This document shows positions 7,124 through 14,023 of a stretch of 14,514 nucleotides of DNA, one piece after another. Every line of letters begins with the position of its first letter. The stretch's first letter is position 1. This DNA is from Pseudomonadota bacterium. Lineage in GTDB: Bacteria > Pseudomonadota > Alphaproteobacteria > Rhizobiales > Xanthobacteraceae. The stretch is from positions 1 through 14,514 of the forward strand of contig JAJYAH010000086.1 of NCBI GenBank assembly GCA_021779635.1. Direction: 5' to 3'. The translations under genes were made by a program, and so were the position numbers. The notes beneath the pieces were generated by a model. The model saw nothing but the letters and a program-made list of their open reading frames with translations, had not been told where the DNA came from and did not search any database.

Positions 7124-7138
7124 GGGCAAAAATTGCCC
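7124..7138. other. Hairpin in the flhA leader
   Basis: GGGCAA, AAA, TTGCCC form a perfect 6-bp stem with a 3-base loop, just after the CtrA-type site. There is no T-run, so it is not a standard terminator. It may be an operator or a leader structure. Confidence 0.3.
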
Positions 7139-7284
7139 AGTGAAGTCGAGTGTCGTCGGTCGCGTAGAACGGGGGAGTGCCCGTGGACGCCAGTGCGGTG
7201 CCTCACTTTCGAAACGGTGGCCCCTCGGCCGCCGCGCAGACGTTTGGCGCCCGCGGCCGGCATGCGCGGGGGGAAGCAGCAACC

Positions 7285-9414
7285 ATGGTCGATGTCACGG
7301 CAGGTCTGGGCTCAGCACCGGGGACCGGACTTCCCAGTTTCAGCGACATCGGCAAAATCCTGCGGCGCGGCGATATCGCGCTGGCGTTCGGCATCCTCAC
7401 CATCCTGGTCGTGCTGATCCTCCCGCTGCCCTCGATCGTTCTTGATCTTTTTCTGGCGATCTCGATCACGCTGTCGATCCTGATCCTGATGACGTCGCTG
7501 TTCATCCAGGCCCCGCTGGAATTCTCGTCGTTCCCGACCATCCTGCTGATCTCGACGATGCTGCGGCTATCGCTCAACCTTGCTTCGACGCGGCTGATCC
7601 TGTCGCGCGGCCATGAAGGCTCCGATGCCGCCGGCCACGTCATCGAGGCGTTCGGCAATTTCGTGATGGGCGGCAATTTCGTCATCGGAATTATCGTTTT
7701 CGCGATCCTGGTGATCGTGAATTTCGTCGTCATCACCAAGGGCTCCGGCCGCATCGCCGAAGTCGCGGCGCGCTTCCACCTCGACGCCATGCCGGGCAAA
7801 CAGATGGCGATCGACGCCGATCTTTCCGCCGGGCTGATCGACGAGAAAGTCGCCAAGGAGCGCCGCAAGGCGCTGGAAGACGAAAGCGGCTTCTTCGGCG
7901 CGATGGACGGTGCCTCGAAATTCGTGCGCGGCGACGCGGTCGCCGGCCTGCTCGTGGTCTTCATCAACATCATCGGCGGAATCATCATCGGCGTGGCCCA
8001 GCAGGGCCTCAGCTTCGGCGAAGCCGCCCATAGCTACACGCTGCTGACCGTCGGCGACGGTCTGGTCACCCAGGTGCCTGCGTTGATCGTCTCCACTGCC
8101 GCAGGCTTGCTGGTCTCGAAAGCGGGCGTCAGCGGTGCGGCCGACAAGGCGCTGATGAAACAGCTCTCCGGCTATCCGCAGGCACTCGGCATGTCGGCCG
8201 GCGTGATGCTGGTGCTGGCGCTGCTGCCGGGTATTCCGATGATTCCGTTCCTGCTGCTGGGCGGCGGCGCCGCTGCTCTGGCATGGTCGGCCCGCAAGCG
8301 CAATCGCGCCACCAAGGCCGCCGAAGCCGCCGCGGCGGCGGCACCGGCGGCGGCCGCCGCGGCAAGCGCGGCGGCGGAAGAGCCGATTGCGATGGCGCTG
8401 AAGATCGACGACCTCAAGATCGAACTTGGTTATGCGCTGCTGCCGCTGGTGAACGGCCCCGACGGCACCGACCGCCTCACCGAGCAGATCAAGGCGTTGC
8501 GCCGTTCGCTCGCGGTCGAGATGGGCTTTGTGATGCCGGCGGTGCGCATTCTCGACAATGTGCAGCTGGAAGCCAACACCTACATCATCAAGATCAAGGA
8601 GGTCGATGCCGGCACCGGGCGGATCTGGCCGAACCAGTTCATGGTGATGGACCCCGCCGGAAATCAGGTCGGCGTGCCTGGCATTCACACCATCGAGCCG
8701 ACGTTCGGGCTGCCGGCGACCTGGGTCGACGCCAGCTTGAAGGAGGAAGCGTCGCTGAAGGGTTATACGGTGGTCGATGCGGCGACCGTGCTGTCGACCC
8801 ATCTCACCGAGCTTCTCAAGAACAACATGTCGGACCTGTTGTCCTATGGCGAGGTGCAGAAACTGCTGAAGGACCTGCCGAAGGAACAGGGCGAACTGCT
8901 CAAGGATATCGTGCCGAGCCTGGTCACCATTTCGGGCATTCAGCGCGTGCTGCAGCTGCTGCTCGCCGAGCGGATCTCGATCCGCGACCTGTCGACTATT
9001 CTCGAAGGCATCGCCGACGCGCTGGCGTTTTCGCGCAATCCGGCGACGATGGTCGAACATGTTCGTGCCCGGCTGGCCCGGCAGATTTGCGCGCAAAACA
9101 CCACCGGCAACGGCTATCTGCCGCTGATCGCCTTGTCGGCAAAGTGGGAGCAGGCGTTCGCCGAATCGCTGGTCGGCCAGGGCGAGGAGCGCAGCCTTGC
9201 GATGCAGCCTTCCAAACTGTCCGAGTTCATGACCGTGGTCCGGGAACGGTTCGAGCAGGCCGCGCGCGAGGGCGAAGCGCCGGTGCTGGTTACCTCGGCG
9301 GCGATCCGGCCATTCGTGCGCTCGCTGGTGGAGCGTTTCAGGTCGCAAACGACCATTCTGTCGCAGGCGGAAATCCATCCGCGGGCACGGCTGAAGACGG
9401 TTGGAAGCGTGTAG
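7285..9414 (+). CDS. flhA: Flagellar export gate protein FlhA
   Basis: A 709-aa inner-membrane core component of the flagellar type III export apparatus. Its cytoplasmic ring docks chaperone-substrate complexes and couples proton flow to export. The N-terminal half has about eight transmembrane segments beginning near residue 31, with the family signature around TMLRLSLNLASTRLIL (about 94-109) and the conserved cytoplasmic loop GSGRIAEVAARFHLDAMPGKQMAIDADL. An unusual Ala-run linker (about 344-367) leads to the C-terminal domain (FlhA_C) with RIWPNQFMVMDP, YGEVQKLLKDLPKEQ and FSRNPATMVEHVRARLARQI. The start at 7285 has a G-rich stretch upstream and fits known FlhA N-termini; an in-frame GTG at 7177 would add 36 low-complexity residues. 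A CtrA-type site lies upstream. It stands apart from the other flagellar genes. Confidence 0.96.
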   Translation: MVDVTAGLGSAPGTGLPSFSDIGKILRRGDIALAFGILTILVVLILPLPSIVLDLFLAISITLSILILMTSLFIQAPLEFSSFPTILLISTMLRLSLNLASTRLILSRGHEGSDAAGHVIEAFGNFVMGGNFVIGIIVFAILVIVNFVVITKGSGRIAEVAARFHLDAMPGKQMAIDADLSAGLIDEKVAKERRKALEDESGFFGAMDGASKFVRGDAVAGLLVVFINIIGGIIIGVAQQGLSFGEAAHSYTLLTVGDGLVTQVPALIVSTAAGLLVSKAGVSGAADKALMKQLSGYPQALGMSAGVMLVLALLPGIPMIPFLLLGGGAAALAWSARKRNRATKAAEAAAAAAPAAAAAASAAAEEPIAMALKIDDLKIELGYALLPLVNGPDGTDRLTEQIKALRRSLAVEMGFVMPAVRILDNVQLEANTYIIKIKEVDAGTGRIWPNQFMVMDPAGNQVGVPGIHTIEPTFGLPATWVDASLKEEASLKGYTVVDAATVLSTHLTELLKNNMSDLLSYGEVQKLLKDLPKEQGELLKDIVPSLVTISGIQRVLQLLLAERISIRDLSTILEGIADALAFSRNPATMVEHVRARLARQICAQNTTGNGYLPLIALSAKWEQAFAESLVGQGEERSLAMQPSKLSEFMTVVRERFEQAAREGEAPVLVTSAAIRPFVRSLVERFRSQTTILSQAEIHPRARLKTVGSV

Positions 9415-9439
9415 AGCCCCGCGGCCGGGGCCGGCCTCC

Positions 9440-9529
9440 TGCCGCAAATCATTTCCGCCAATCGGTTGGCGAAGCAGGGCTTTTCGGCCACAGGCAAATG
9501 ATTTTATTGGATCGATGTGATTTGCGGCA
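9440..9529. repeat. 12-bp inverted repeat enclosing a stem-loop
   Basis: TGCCGCAAATCA (9440-9451) and its exact reverse complement TGATTTGCGGCA (9518-9529) enclose 66 bases. Inside is a second perfect hairpin, CGCCAA-TCGG-TTGGCG (9456-9471), and a near copy of the left arm core, GCAAATGATTT (9494-9504). Folded, this gives a closed stem with one or two inner arms. There is no terminal T-run. It could be a structured 3' UTR, part of a small RNA or a protein-binding element. Confidence 0.45.
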
Positions 9530-9659
9530 TGTTGCGGCGCGAAATGCTTGATTCCCATAACCTGCTGTAATGACTAAGTTATGCTCCGAATCGATGGCCA
9601 AATGCCGGGCTGTGCTCGCGGTCGTTCAAGTCTTTTCACTGCCTTGTGATCGCATCTTA

Positions 9660-9685
9660 GGAACCAAAGGCCGAATCCCCACGTT
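9660..9685 (+). promoter_or_regulatory. EcfG-type general stress promoter
   Basis: GGAAC (9660-9664), 17 bases, then CGTT (9682-9685, followed by another T) matches the alphaproteobacterial EcfG consensus GGAAC-N16/17-CGTT exactly. The expected transcript would start near 9692 and give a leader of about 75 bases before the ATG at 9768. Confidence 0.65.
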
Positions 9686-9767
9686 TGCCCCGACGTGATG
9701 TTGAACCTGCCTGCGAACGGACGAGACAAATCCAAAAAGGCAGTAGCAGGACGGCAGGAGGCTACCC

Positions 9768-9965
9768 ATGAACCATTCGATCTATAGCGCAGATCGCACG
9801 ACCCATCTGAAGATTGTGGTCGTCGCCCTCGTTGCAGCTATCGCGGTGGCGGGCTTCAGCATCTCGGTTCGCAGCAATTCGGACGACAGCTACCAGACCG
9901 CGCGCGTCGTCAAGGCCGGCAAGGCCGTGACAGTCACGAGCTCAAACACGTCGATGGTCCGCTAA
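9768..9965 (+). CDS. Small membrane protein with a stress promoter
   Basis: A 65-aa protein: N-terminus MNHSIYSADRTTHLK, one transmembrane segment (about 16-34), then a Ser/Thr/Val-rich tail (residues 35-65). AGGAGG lies eight bases before the ATG. It aligns without gaps over its first 42 residues to the product at 3604-3789, with 14 identities including A8-D9, T12-H13 and K15-I16, so the polar N-terminal motif S-x-x-x-A-D-x-x-T-H-x-K-I looks like the functional signature. An EcfG-type promoter lies upstream and a strong terminator downstream, making a complete single-gene unit. A role in the general stress response is inferred; the molecular function is unknown. Confidence 0.85.
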   Translation: MNHSIYSADRTTHLKIVVVALVAAIAVAGFSISVRSNSDDSYQTARVVKAGKAVTVTSSNTSMVR

Positions 9966-10032
9966 TGATTTTGTGAATTCACGCGGCGCTTTACCAGCCC
10001 CCCAAGGTCGCCACGTGAGTATGTAGAAGGCC

Positions 10033-10051
10033 CCAACTACCCCCAAGTTGG
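10033..10051. other. Hairpin between the small gene and its terminator
   Basis: CCAACT and AGTTGG form a 6-bp stem around a 7-base loop, just before the main terminator. It could stabilise the 3' end of the transcript of the small membrane protein gene. Confidence 0.35.
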
Positions 10052-10058
10052 TTCTTCG

Positions 10059-10092
10059 GAAAACGCCCGCTCCCCACGGGCGTTTTCTTTTT
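10059..10092 (+). terminator. Strong Rho-independent terminator
   Basis: GAAAACGCCCG, a 7-base loop, and CGGGCGTTTTC form a perfect 11-bp stem, followed by five more T. It ends the small membrane protein unit. The A-run at the left edge of the stem means it can also act on leftward transcripts coming from the sigma/anti-sigma pair. Confidence 0.9.
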
Positions 10093-10189
10093 GTGCGGGG
10101 CGTTTCGGCAAACGGATTGCCGTGACAAACATTCAAGCCGGCTGGTCTTCAGTCAGGAAACGCTGTGGCGGAATACGCGCTTGCCAAAT

Positions 10190-11080
10190 TCAGTGGGCGG
10201 GCGACGGCGCGGCAGCGGGCGGCGGCACAGTCTCGATCAGCTTGCCGGCATAAACCGGCGCTGACGTCGGCTTGCCGTCAGGCGAGCCGCCCGCCTGCTC
10301 GACCGTCACCGCATAGGTCGCCGCGTTGATCGTGTCGGCATCGTACGCGGACAGCACCGGACGCGCGGTGAAGTCGGCGCTGCCGATCACGCCCAGCGAG
10401 CGCGGCCGTTGCAGCTTGTCGGAAATCAGCCAGAGCTCAAAGCTTTTGCCGGGCTCGGCAGCGGCACCGACCTTGCGAACCGTGAAGTTCTTGGTCGCGC
10501 CGTCAACCGTGAGGATGAAGGCCGGCGAGCCACCCTCCTTCTGCAAGACGGCGACATACTGGGCCGCCGGCACGGGGGCAGCCGGAATCCTGACCTCAAC
10601 CACCTGCGTACGCGGCTTCGGACGAATGCTCTCCGGCAATAGATCCGGCCGATCGGCCTGAACCCCGATCATGGCGACCAGTGCGGCAGCGATCGCCGTC
10701 GTCAGTGTGGCGATGTTGCGCCAGCGCCGCACCTTCGCGGACAACGCGATGACGGTGGAATTATCCACCGCCGCGGCAGGTTGGCTGATTTCCGGAGCGA
10801 CCGGCGGCGGCGGCGCCGCCGCCTGCGGAAGCACCAGCGGCTCCTGCGGCGCGGAAAGTCCCGCCGCGGTTCGGATCTTGTCCCAGACCTCGGGACGCGG
10901 CTCGATGGACCCGACCATCTGGTTCAGCACACCGAGCTTTTGCTCCCATGCCTGGACCATCGCCGTGAAGCCCTTGTCGACGGACATCATGGTCTCGACC
11001 TGCGCGCGCTCGTCGGCATCGAGTGTGCCGAGGGCATATTCCGCAGCGAGCACGATATGGTCTTCGCTATAGGCCATCAT
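10190..11080 (-). CDS. Anti-sigma factor, RskA type
   Basis: A 296-aa single-pass membrane protein that is expected to hold the neighbouring ECF sigma factor inactive. The N-terminal cytoplasmic sigma-binding part (about 1-75) begins DHIVLAAEYALGTLDADERAQ and has no Cys, so it is not a zinc-binding ZAS with CxxC. A Pro/Ala-rich linker leads to a transmembrane segment at about 122-141, and a periplasmic RskA-like domain follows (about 170-285, with FELWLISDKLQRPRSLGVIG). The start ATG overlaps the sigma stop in ATGA; a second ATG follows directly. The signal sensed is unknown. The open frame upstream of 11080 lies opposite no family match and overlaps the sigma gene. Confidence 0.9.
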   Translation of the reverse strand: MMAYSEDHIVLAAEYALGTLDADERAQVETMMSVDKGFTAMVQAWEQKLGVLNQMVGSIEPRPEVWDKIRTAAGLSAPQEPLVLPQAAAPPPPVAPEISQPAAAVDNSTVIALSAKVRRWRNIATLTTAIAAALVAMIGVQADRPDLLPESIRPKPRTQVVEVRIPAAPVPAAQYVAVLQKEGGSPAFILTVDGATKNFTVRKVGAAAEPGKSFELWLISDKLQRPRSLGVIGSADFTARPVLSAYDADTINAATYAVTVEQAGGSPDGKPTSAPVYAGKLIETVPPPAAAPSPAH

Positions 11081-11625
11081 TCCAGTCCAAGGCACTCCCG
11101 GATGTCCATCATGCTGCGACGCAGCCAGGTTTTTACGGTATTCACCGGCGCCGCGAACTTGGCCGCCAACTGCTCGCGGCTCCAGCCATTGTAATAGGCC
11201 AGCAACACGAGCTTTTGCCGATCCGGCTCCAGGCGCCCAACGCACTCCAGCAACCGCTTCAACTCTTCCGTCATCTCCCGGCGCGCCAGCGGATCCGGCG
11301 TGTCGGCAGCCACTTCCATGGCCGCCGGCTCCTCTTCGATCGAGGCCTCCGTCCGTTTGCGCACGATGTCGATGGCACGATTGCGGGCAATCGAAGCCAT
11401 CCACGTGATCGGCGACGACAGCCCGGGATTGAACTGTCCGGCACTGTTCCAGATCTTGACATACGCCTCTTGAATGACCTCCTCCGCGAGATCCTGTCGC
11501 CGCAAGATACGCAGCACCACACCGAAGAGTTTCGCCCGCGTAGCGGCATAAAGGCGCTCAAACGCGGCCTCATCCCCCTTCGCTACAGCGGCAATCAGCC
11601 AGACGAGCTCAGCTGGCGTCAGCAT
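11077..11625 (-). CDS. ECF sigma-70 family factor, SigK-like
   Basis: A 182-aa extracytoplasmic-function sigma factor, the usual length. Region 2 spans about 20-92, with the core-binding and -10 reading part AEEVIQEAYVKIWNSAGQF and ITWMASIARNRAIDIVRKR. Region 4 spans about 121-176, with a helix-turn-helix SREQLAAKFAAPVNTVKTWLRRSM for the -35 element. GGGGA lies upstream of the ATG. The stop overlaps the anti-sigma start by four bases, so the two are translationally coupled. Its partner is of the RskA type, which fits a SigK-like ECF group. I could not see a clear autoregulatory promoter in the 127 bases before it. Confidence 0.93.
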   Translation of the reverse strand: MLTPAELVWLIAAVAKGDEAAFERLYAATRAKLFGVVLRILRRQDLAEEVIQEAYVKIWNSAGQFNPGLSSPITWMASIARNRAIDIVRKRTEASIEEEPAAMEVAADTPDPLARREMTEELKRLLECVGRLEPDRQKLVLLAYYNGWSREQLAAKFAAPVNTVKTWLRRSMMDIRECLGLE

Positions 11626-11752
11626 TCAGTGTCCCCAAAATCGCGATGCCCACCCGCTTCTGTGCTCCGGGAGCGGCCGTCCAAGCTTGTCGTATCATAT
11701 CTTGCGCTGAACCAGTCCACCAAGTCGCTGGCGAAGAGGCTGTGGACATCAG

Positions 11753-11780
11753 AAAAAACCCGGACCTCGCGGCCCGGGTT
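11753..11780 (-). terminator. Rho-independent terminator after fliJ
   Basis: Read on the minus strand, AACCCGG and CCGGGTT pair as a 7-bp stem (11757-11763 with 11774-11780) around a GC-rich loop, followed by six T (complement of 11753-11758). It lies 24 bases after the fliJ stop and separates the flagellar unit from the sigma/anti-sigma pair. Confidence 0.85.
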
Positions 11781-11803
11781 CGTGGTTCGGCAAGAGAGTG
11801 GAT

Positions 11804-12223
11804 CTAGGCAATCGCCCCGATGCGGGCACGCATCAGGCCGATACTGTCGAGATCGGCTTGCTCGCGGGCGCTCTCCTCGGCACGTTCGCGCGCCTGATCG
11901 CGCTCGTCGAGCAGCTCGACTTTCTTGAGTTCCTCGAAAGCCTCGGTCAGCATGCTCTTGGCGTCTTCAAGCTGAATACGCAATTCGTCGGCGGACCGGG
12001 TCAGGTTTTCCCGCCGCTGGATCGCAGCCTTGGCGTAGGTCGGATAGGCGAAATGCGTGGGATCGTTGATCCCGGCGCGCTCCTGCTCAGTATGAATTTC
12101 GCGCTCCAGGTCGACCGACATCCGCTGGAAGTCGGCGATCATACCTTCAATCTGGGCGACCCTTCGGCGCTTCTCGTCGACCTGAAACTTCTTCAGGCGG
12201 ATTAGCGTTTCACGTGACTTCAT
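11804..12223 (-). CDS. fliJ: Flagellar export protein FliJ
   Basis: A 139-aa protein that is almost wholly charged, heptad-like helix, as expected of FliJ, an antiparallel coiled coil resembling the gamma subunit of F-type ATPases. It inserts in the FliI hexamer and links it to FlhA and the export chaperones. The family-like N-terminus is MKSRETLIRLKKFQVDEKRRRVAQIEGMI; a central break at GINDPTHFAYPTYAKA separates two helices. GGGGAG lies before the ATG. It follows fliI by 108 bases on the same strand and ends at a terminator, so fliI-fliJ is probably one unit. Identification rests on helix pattern and position as much as on sequence. Confidence 0.88.
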   Translation of the reverse strand: MKSRETLIRLKKFQVDEKRRRVAQIEGMIADFQRMSVDLEREIHTEQERAGINDPTHFAYPTYAKAAIQRRENLTRSADELRIQLEDAKSMLTEAFEELKKVELLDERDQARERAEESAREQADLDSIGLMRARIGAIA

Positions 12224-12331
12224 CGACTCATACTCCCCAGAAGTCCCAATCTGAACGCGGGACGGAACCGGTATCCCTCAGGGGCCCCACCGGCATCGCT
12301 ACTTGTGTGACGGGATGATGGCCTGACAAAG

Positions 12332-13657
12332 TTAGCGTTCCGTTTCCAAATTCCCGAGGATGTGCTCAAGTTGCCGATAACCGTCACCCAGGGAACTCAC
12401 CTCGTCCTTGGCCTGGCGCAGAAATCCCTCGAGCGGCCCATGCAGCCGGATCGCCTGGTCGACCTCGGCGCTCGAGCCCGCCCGATAGGCCCCAAGCCGG
12501 ATCAGTTCCTCCATGTCGGCATAGGTCGCCATCACCTGACGCCCCCGCGTGATGGTCGGCAGGTAGGCCGGATCGGCTGATTTCGGCATGGTGCGAGACA
12601 CCGACTTCAGAATGTTGATCGCGGGAAAACGTCCGCGCTCGGCAATCGCGCGCTCCATCACCACATGGCCGTCGAGGATGCCGCGGACCGCATCCGCAAT
12701 GGGTTCATTGTGGTCGTCGCCGTCCACCAGCACCGTGAAGATGCCCGTGATGGTGCCGGCGCCGACCCCGGGGCCGGCGCGCTCCAGCAGTTTCGGCAAT
12801 TCGGTGAACACGGTCGGCGTATAGCCCTTGGCGGTGGGCGGCTCGCCCGCCGACAGGCCGATTTCGCGCTGCGCCATCGCAAAGCGGGTCACCGAATCCA
12901 TCAGGCACAGCACGTCCTTGTCCTCGTCGCGGAAGTATTCGGCGATCGCCAACGTCAAATAAGCCGCCTGACGCCGCATCAAGGCAGGTTCGTCCGACGT
13001 CGCCACCACCACCACCGAGCGCGCCAGGCCCGCTTCTCCAAGGTCGTCCTGCAGGAATTCCTGCACCTCGCGCCCGCGTTCGCCGACGAGACCGATCACC
13101 GTGATATCCGCGTCGACATTGCGCGCCAGCATCGACAACAATACCGACTTGCCCACGCCGGAGCCGGCGAAGATGCCGAGCCGCTGGCCGCGGCAACAGG
13201 TCAGGAACGTATTGAGCGCCCGCACACCAAGATCGAGCGGCGCGCCGACGCGCTTGCGCGAATGCGCCGGTGGCGGCGAGTTGCGAAACGGCATCGGCGA
13301 CGGACCGTTGGGCAGGGCGCCCTTGCCGTCGATCGGCTCGCCCATCGCGTTGAGGACGCGACCGAGCCACAACGGCGAAGGCCGCACCTGGCTTGCGGCA
13401 TTGGCGATCACCGCGCGGCAGCCGCGCCGTACACCTTCGAGGCCGGCGAACGGCATCACCACGGCGTTGTTGCCGGAAAAGCCGATCACTTCGGAGGGGA
13501 TGAAACGATTGCCGCCGGTCTCGATCACGATGCGCGCGCCGACCGACATCGCATGAATCGGGCCGGCGATCTCCACCATCAGGCCGCGCACGCCGACCAC
13601 GCGGCCATAAATGTTGACGCCGTCGATGTCGGAGATCTGCTCGGCGAGTGCCTTCAT
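12332..13657 (-). CDS. fliI: Flagellar export ATPase FliI
   Basis: A 441-aa cytoplasmic ATPase of the flagellar type III export apparatus, the usual length. It forms a hexamer that releases substrates from chaperones. The Walker A loop is AGSGVGKS (164-171), the catalytic-Glu segment is GERGRE (192-197), and the Walker B strand is VLCLMD (249-254). The N-terminal beta-barrel (about 16-85) and the C-terminal part with [12 protein letters not shown] complete the family layout. The ATG at 13657 has AAGG eight bases upstream and is preferred to a GTG at 13681. A CtrA-type site lies 40-56 bases before it. It is divergent from ctrA and is followed by fliJ. Confidence 0.96.
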   Translation of the reverse strand: MKALAEQISDIDGVNIYGRVVGVRGLMVEIAGPIHAMSVGARIVIETGGNRFIPSEVIGFSGNNAVVMPFAGLEGVRRGCRAVIANAASQVRPSPLWLGRVLNAMGEPIDGKGALPNGPSPMPFRNSPPPAHSRKRVGAPLDLGVRALNTFLTCCRGQRLGIFAGSGVGKSVLLSMLARNVDADITVIGLVGERGREVQEFLQDDLGEAGLARSVVVVATSDEPALMRRQAAYLTLAIAEYFRDEDKDVLCLMDSVTRFAMAQREIGLSAGEPPTAKGYTPTVFTELPKLLERAGPGVGAGTITGIFTVLVDGDDHNEPIADAVRGILDGHVVMERAIAERGRFPAINILKSVSRTMPKSADPAYLPTITRGRQVMATYADMEELIRLGAYRAGSSAEVDQAIRLHGPLEGFLRQAKDEVSSLGDGYRQLEHILGNLETER

Positions 13658-13696
13658 TGCGAAAACCTTAAGTTTCCGCACTTTGCGGCCGCGCCC

Positions 13697-13713
13697 TTAA
13701 CCTCGTGTTTACC
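13697..13713. promoter_or_regulatory. CtrA-type binding site between fliI and ctrA
   Basis: TTAACCTCGTGTTTACC is TTAACC-N5-TTTACC, that is TTAA-N7-TTTA, one mismatch from the CtrA consensus and the same layout as the site before flhA. It lies 40 bases upstream of the fliI ATG and about 310 upstream of ctrA, so fliI is the likelier target. Confidence 0.5.
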
Positions 13714-13869
13714 CGCATCGTTAATCATTACGTCACTGTCTTTGGTGACTGAGAGCGCTCGTCCGTCAGAAGGAAGGGCGAGTCGCGAGAGTCGGTTAGG
13801 CCCGCCTCTTAATGTGGAACTTGAACCAGAACGGATACAAAAAACTGCTTCGACGCAATATCTTAGGGC

Positions 13870-13874
13870 GATTC
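13870..13874. promoter_or_regulatory. GANTC site (CcrM methylation), ctrA promoter region
   Basis: GATTC, a CcrM target. In Caulobacter the methylation state of a GANTC in the ctrA P1 promoter ties its firing to replication. This is one of three here. Confidence 0.5.
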
Positions 13875-13907
13875 GACAAAAATTGCACGGATAGAGCTTG
13901 CGAACCT

Positions 13908-13912
13908 GAATC
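13908..13912. promoter_or_regulatory. GANTC site (CcrM methylation), ctrA promoter region
   Basis: GAATC, nine bases before the CtrA half-site TTAACCAT. It is the middle one of three GANTC sites in the leader. Confidence 0.5.
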
Positions 13913-13920
13913 AGATTTTG

Positions 13921-13928
13921 TTAACCAT
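13921..13928 (+). promoter_or_regulatory. CtrA half-site TTAACCAT
   Basis: TTAACCAT matches the left half of the CtrA box, 96 bases before the ctrA ATG. The second half is not conserved at the right spacing, so it is a half-site. It fits autoregulation of ctrA. Confidence 0.4.
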
Positions 13929-13943
13929 ATGTCGTCAGGATCC

Positions 13944-13948
13944 GAATC
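13944..13948. promoter_or_regulatory. GANTC site (CcrM methylation), ctrA promoter region
   Basis: GAATC, 15 bases after the CtrA half-site. It is the third GANTC within 79 bases. Confidence 0.5.
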
Positions 13949-14023
13949 AGTTGTTCAAAGGCGTTTTGAGTGCCGCAAGTGCGGCCGACCTGACGCCCGG
14001 AGCGGCGACTATAGGGGACTGGC

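Larger units (their letters stand above)
9415..9767. other. Intergenic region after flhA with structure and promoter
   Basis: No convincing gene lies in these 353 bases. Right after the flhA stop is a GC hairpin (GCCCC/GGGGC, 9416-9431) without a T-run. A nested inverted-repeat structure follows at 9440-9529, then an AT-richer stretch with a 6-bp dyad (CATAAC/GTTATG around 9557-9585). An EcfG-type promoter at 9660-9685 and a Shine-Dalgarno serve the small membrane protein gene at 9768. Confidence 0.5.
13714..14023. other. ctrA upstream region
   Basis: About 310 bases lead up to ctrA. A 75-codon frame at 13812-14039 overlaps the ctrA start, has no Shine-Dalgarno and looks spurious. The region is AT-richer than its surroundings and holds three GANTC sites and a CtrA half-site, as expected of a ctrA promoter. 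Another AT-rich TTAATCATTACG patch lies at 13721-13732. Confidence 0.5.

Noticed and set aside
7567..9558. 663-codon minus-strand frame opposite flhA
   Set aside because: Antisense shadow rich in His, Arg and Gln; flhA on the other strand is certain.
9557..9585. CATAAC/GTTATG dyad as a terminator
   Set aside because: Six-bp stem with a loop of about 16 bases and no T-run; too weak.
12665..13894. 409-codon plus-strand frame opposite fliI
   Set aside because: Antisense shadow of fliI with typical His/Arg-rich composition.
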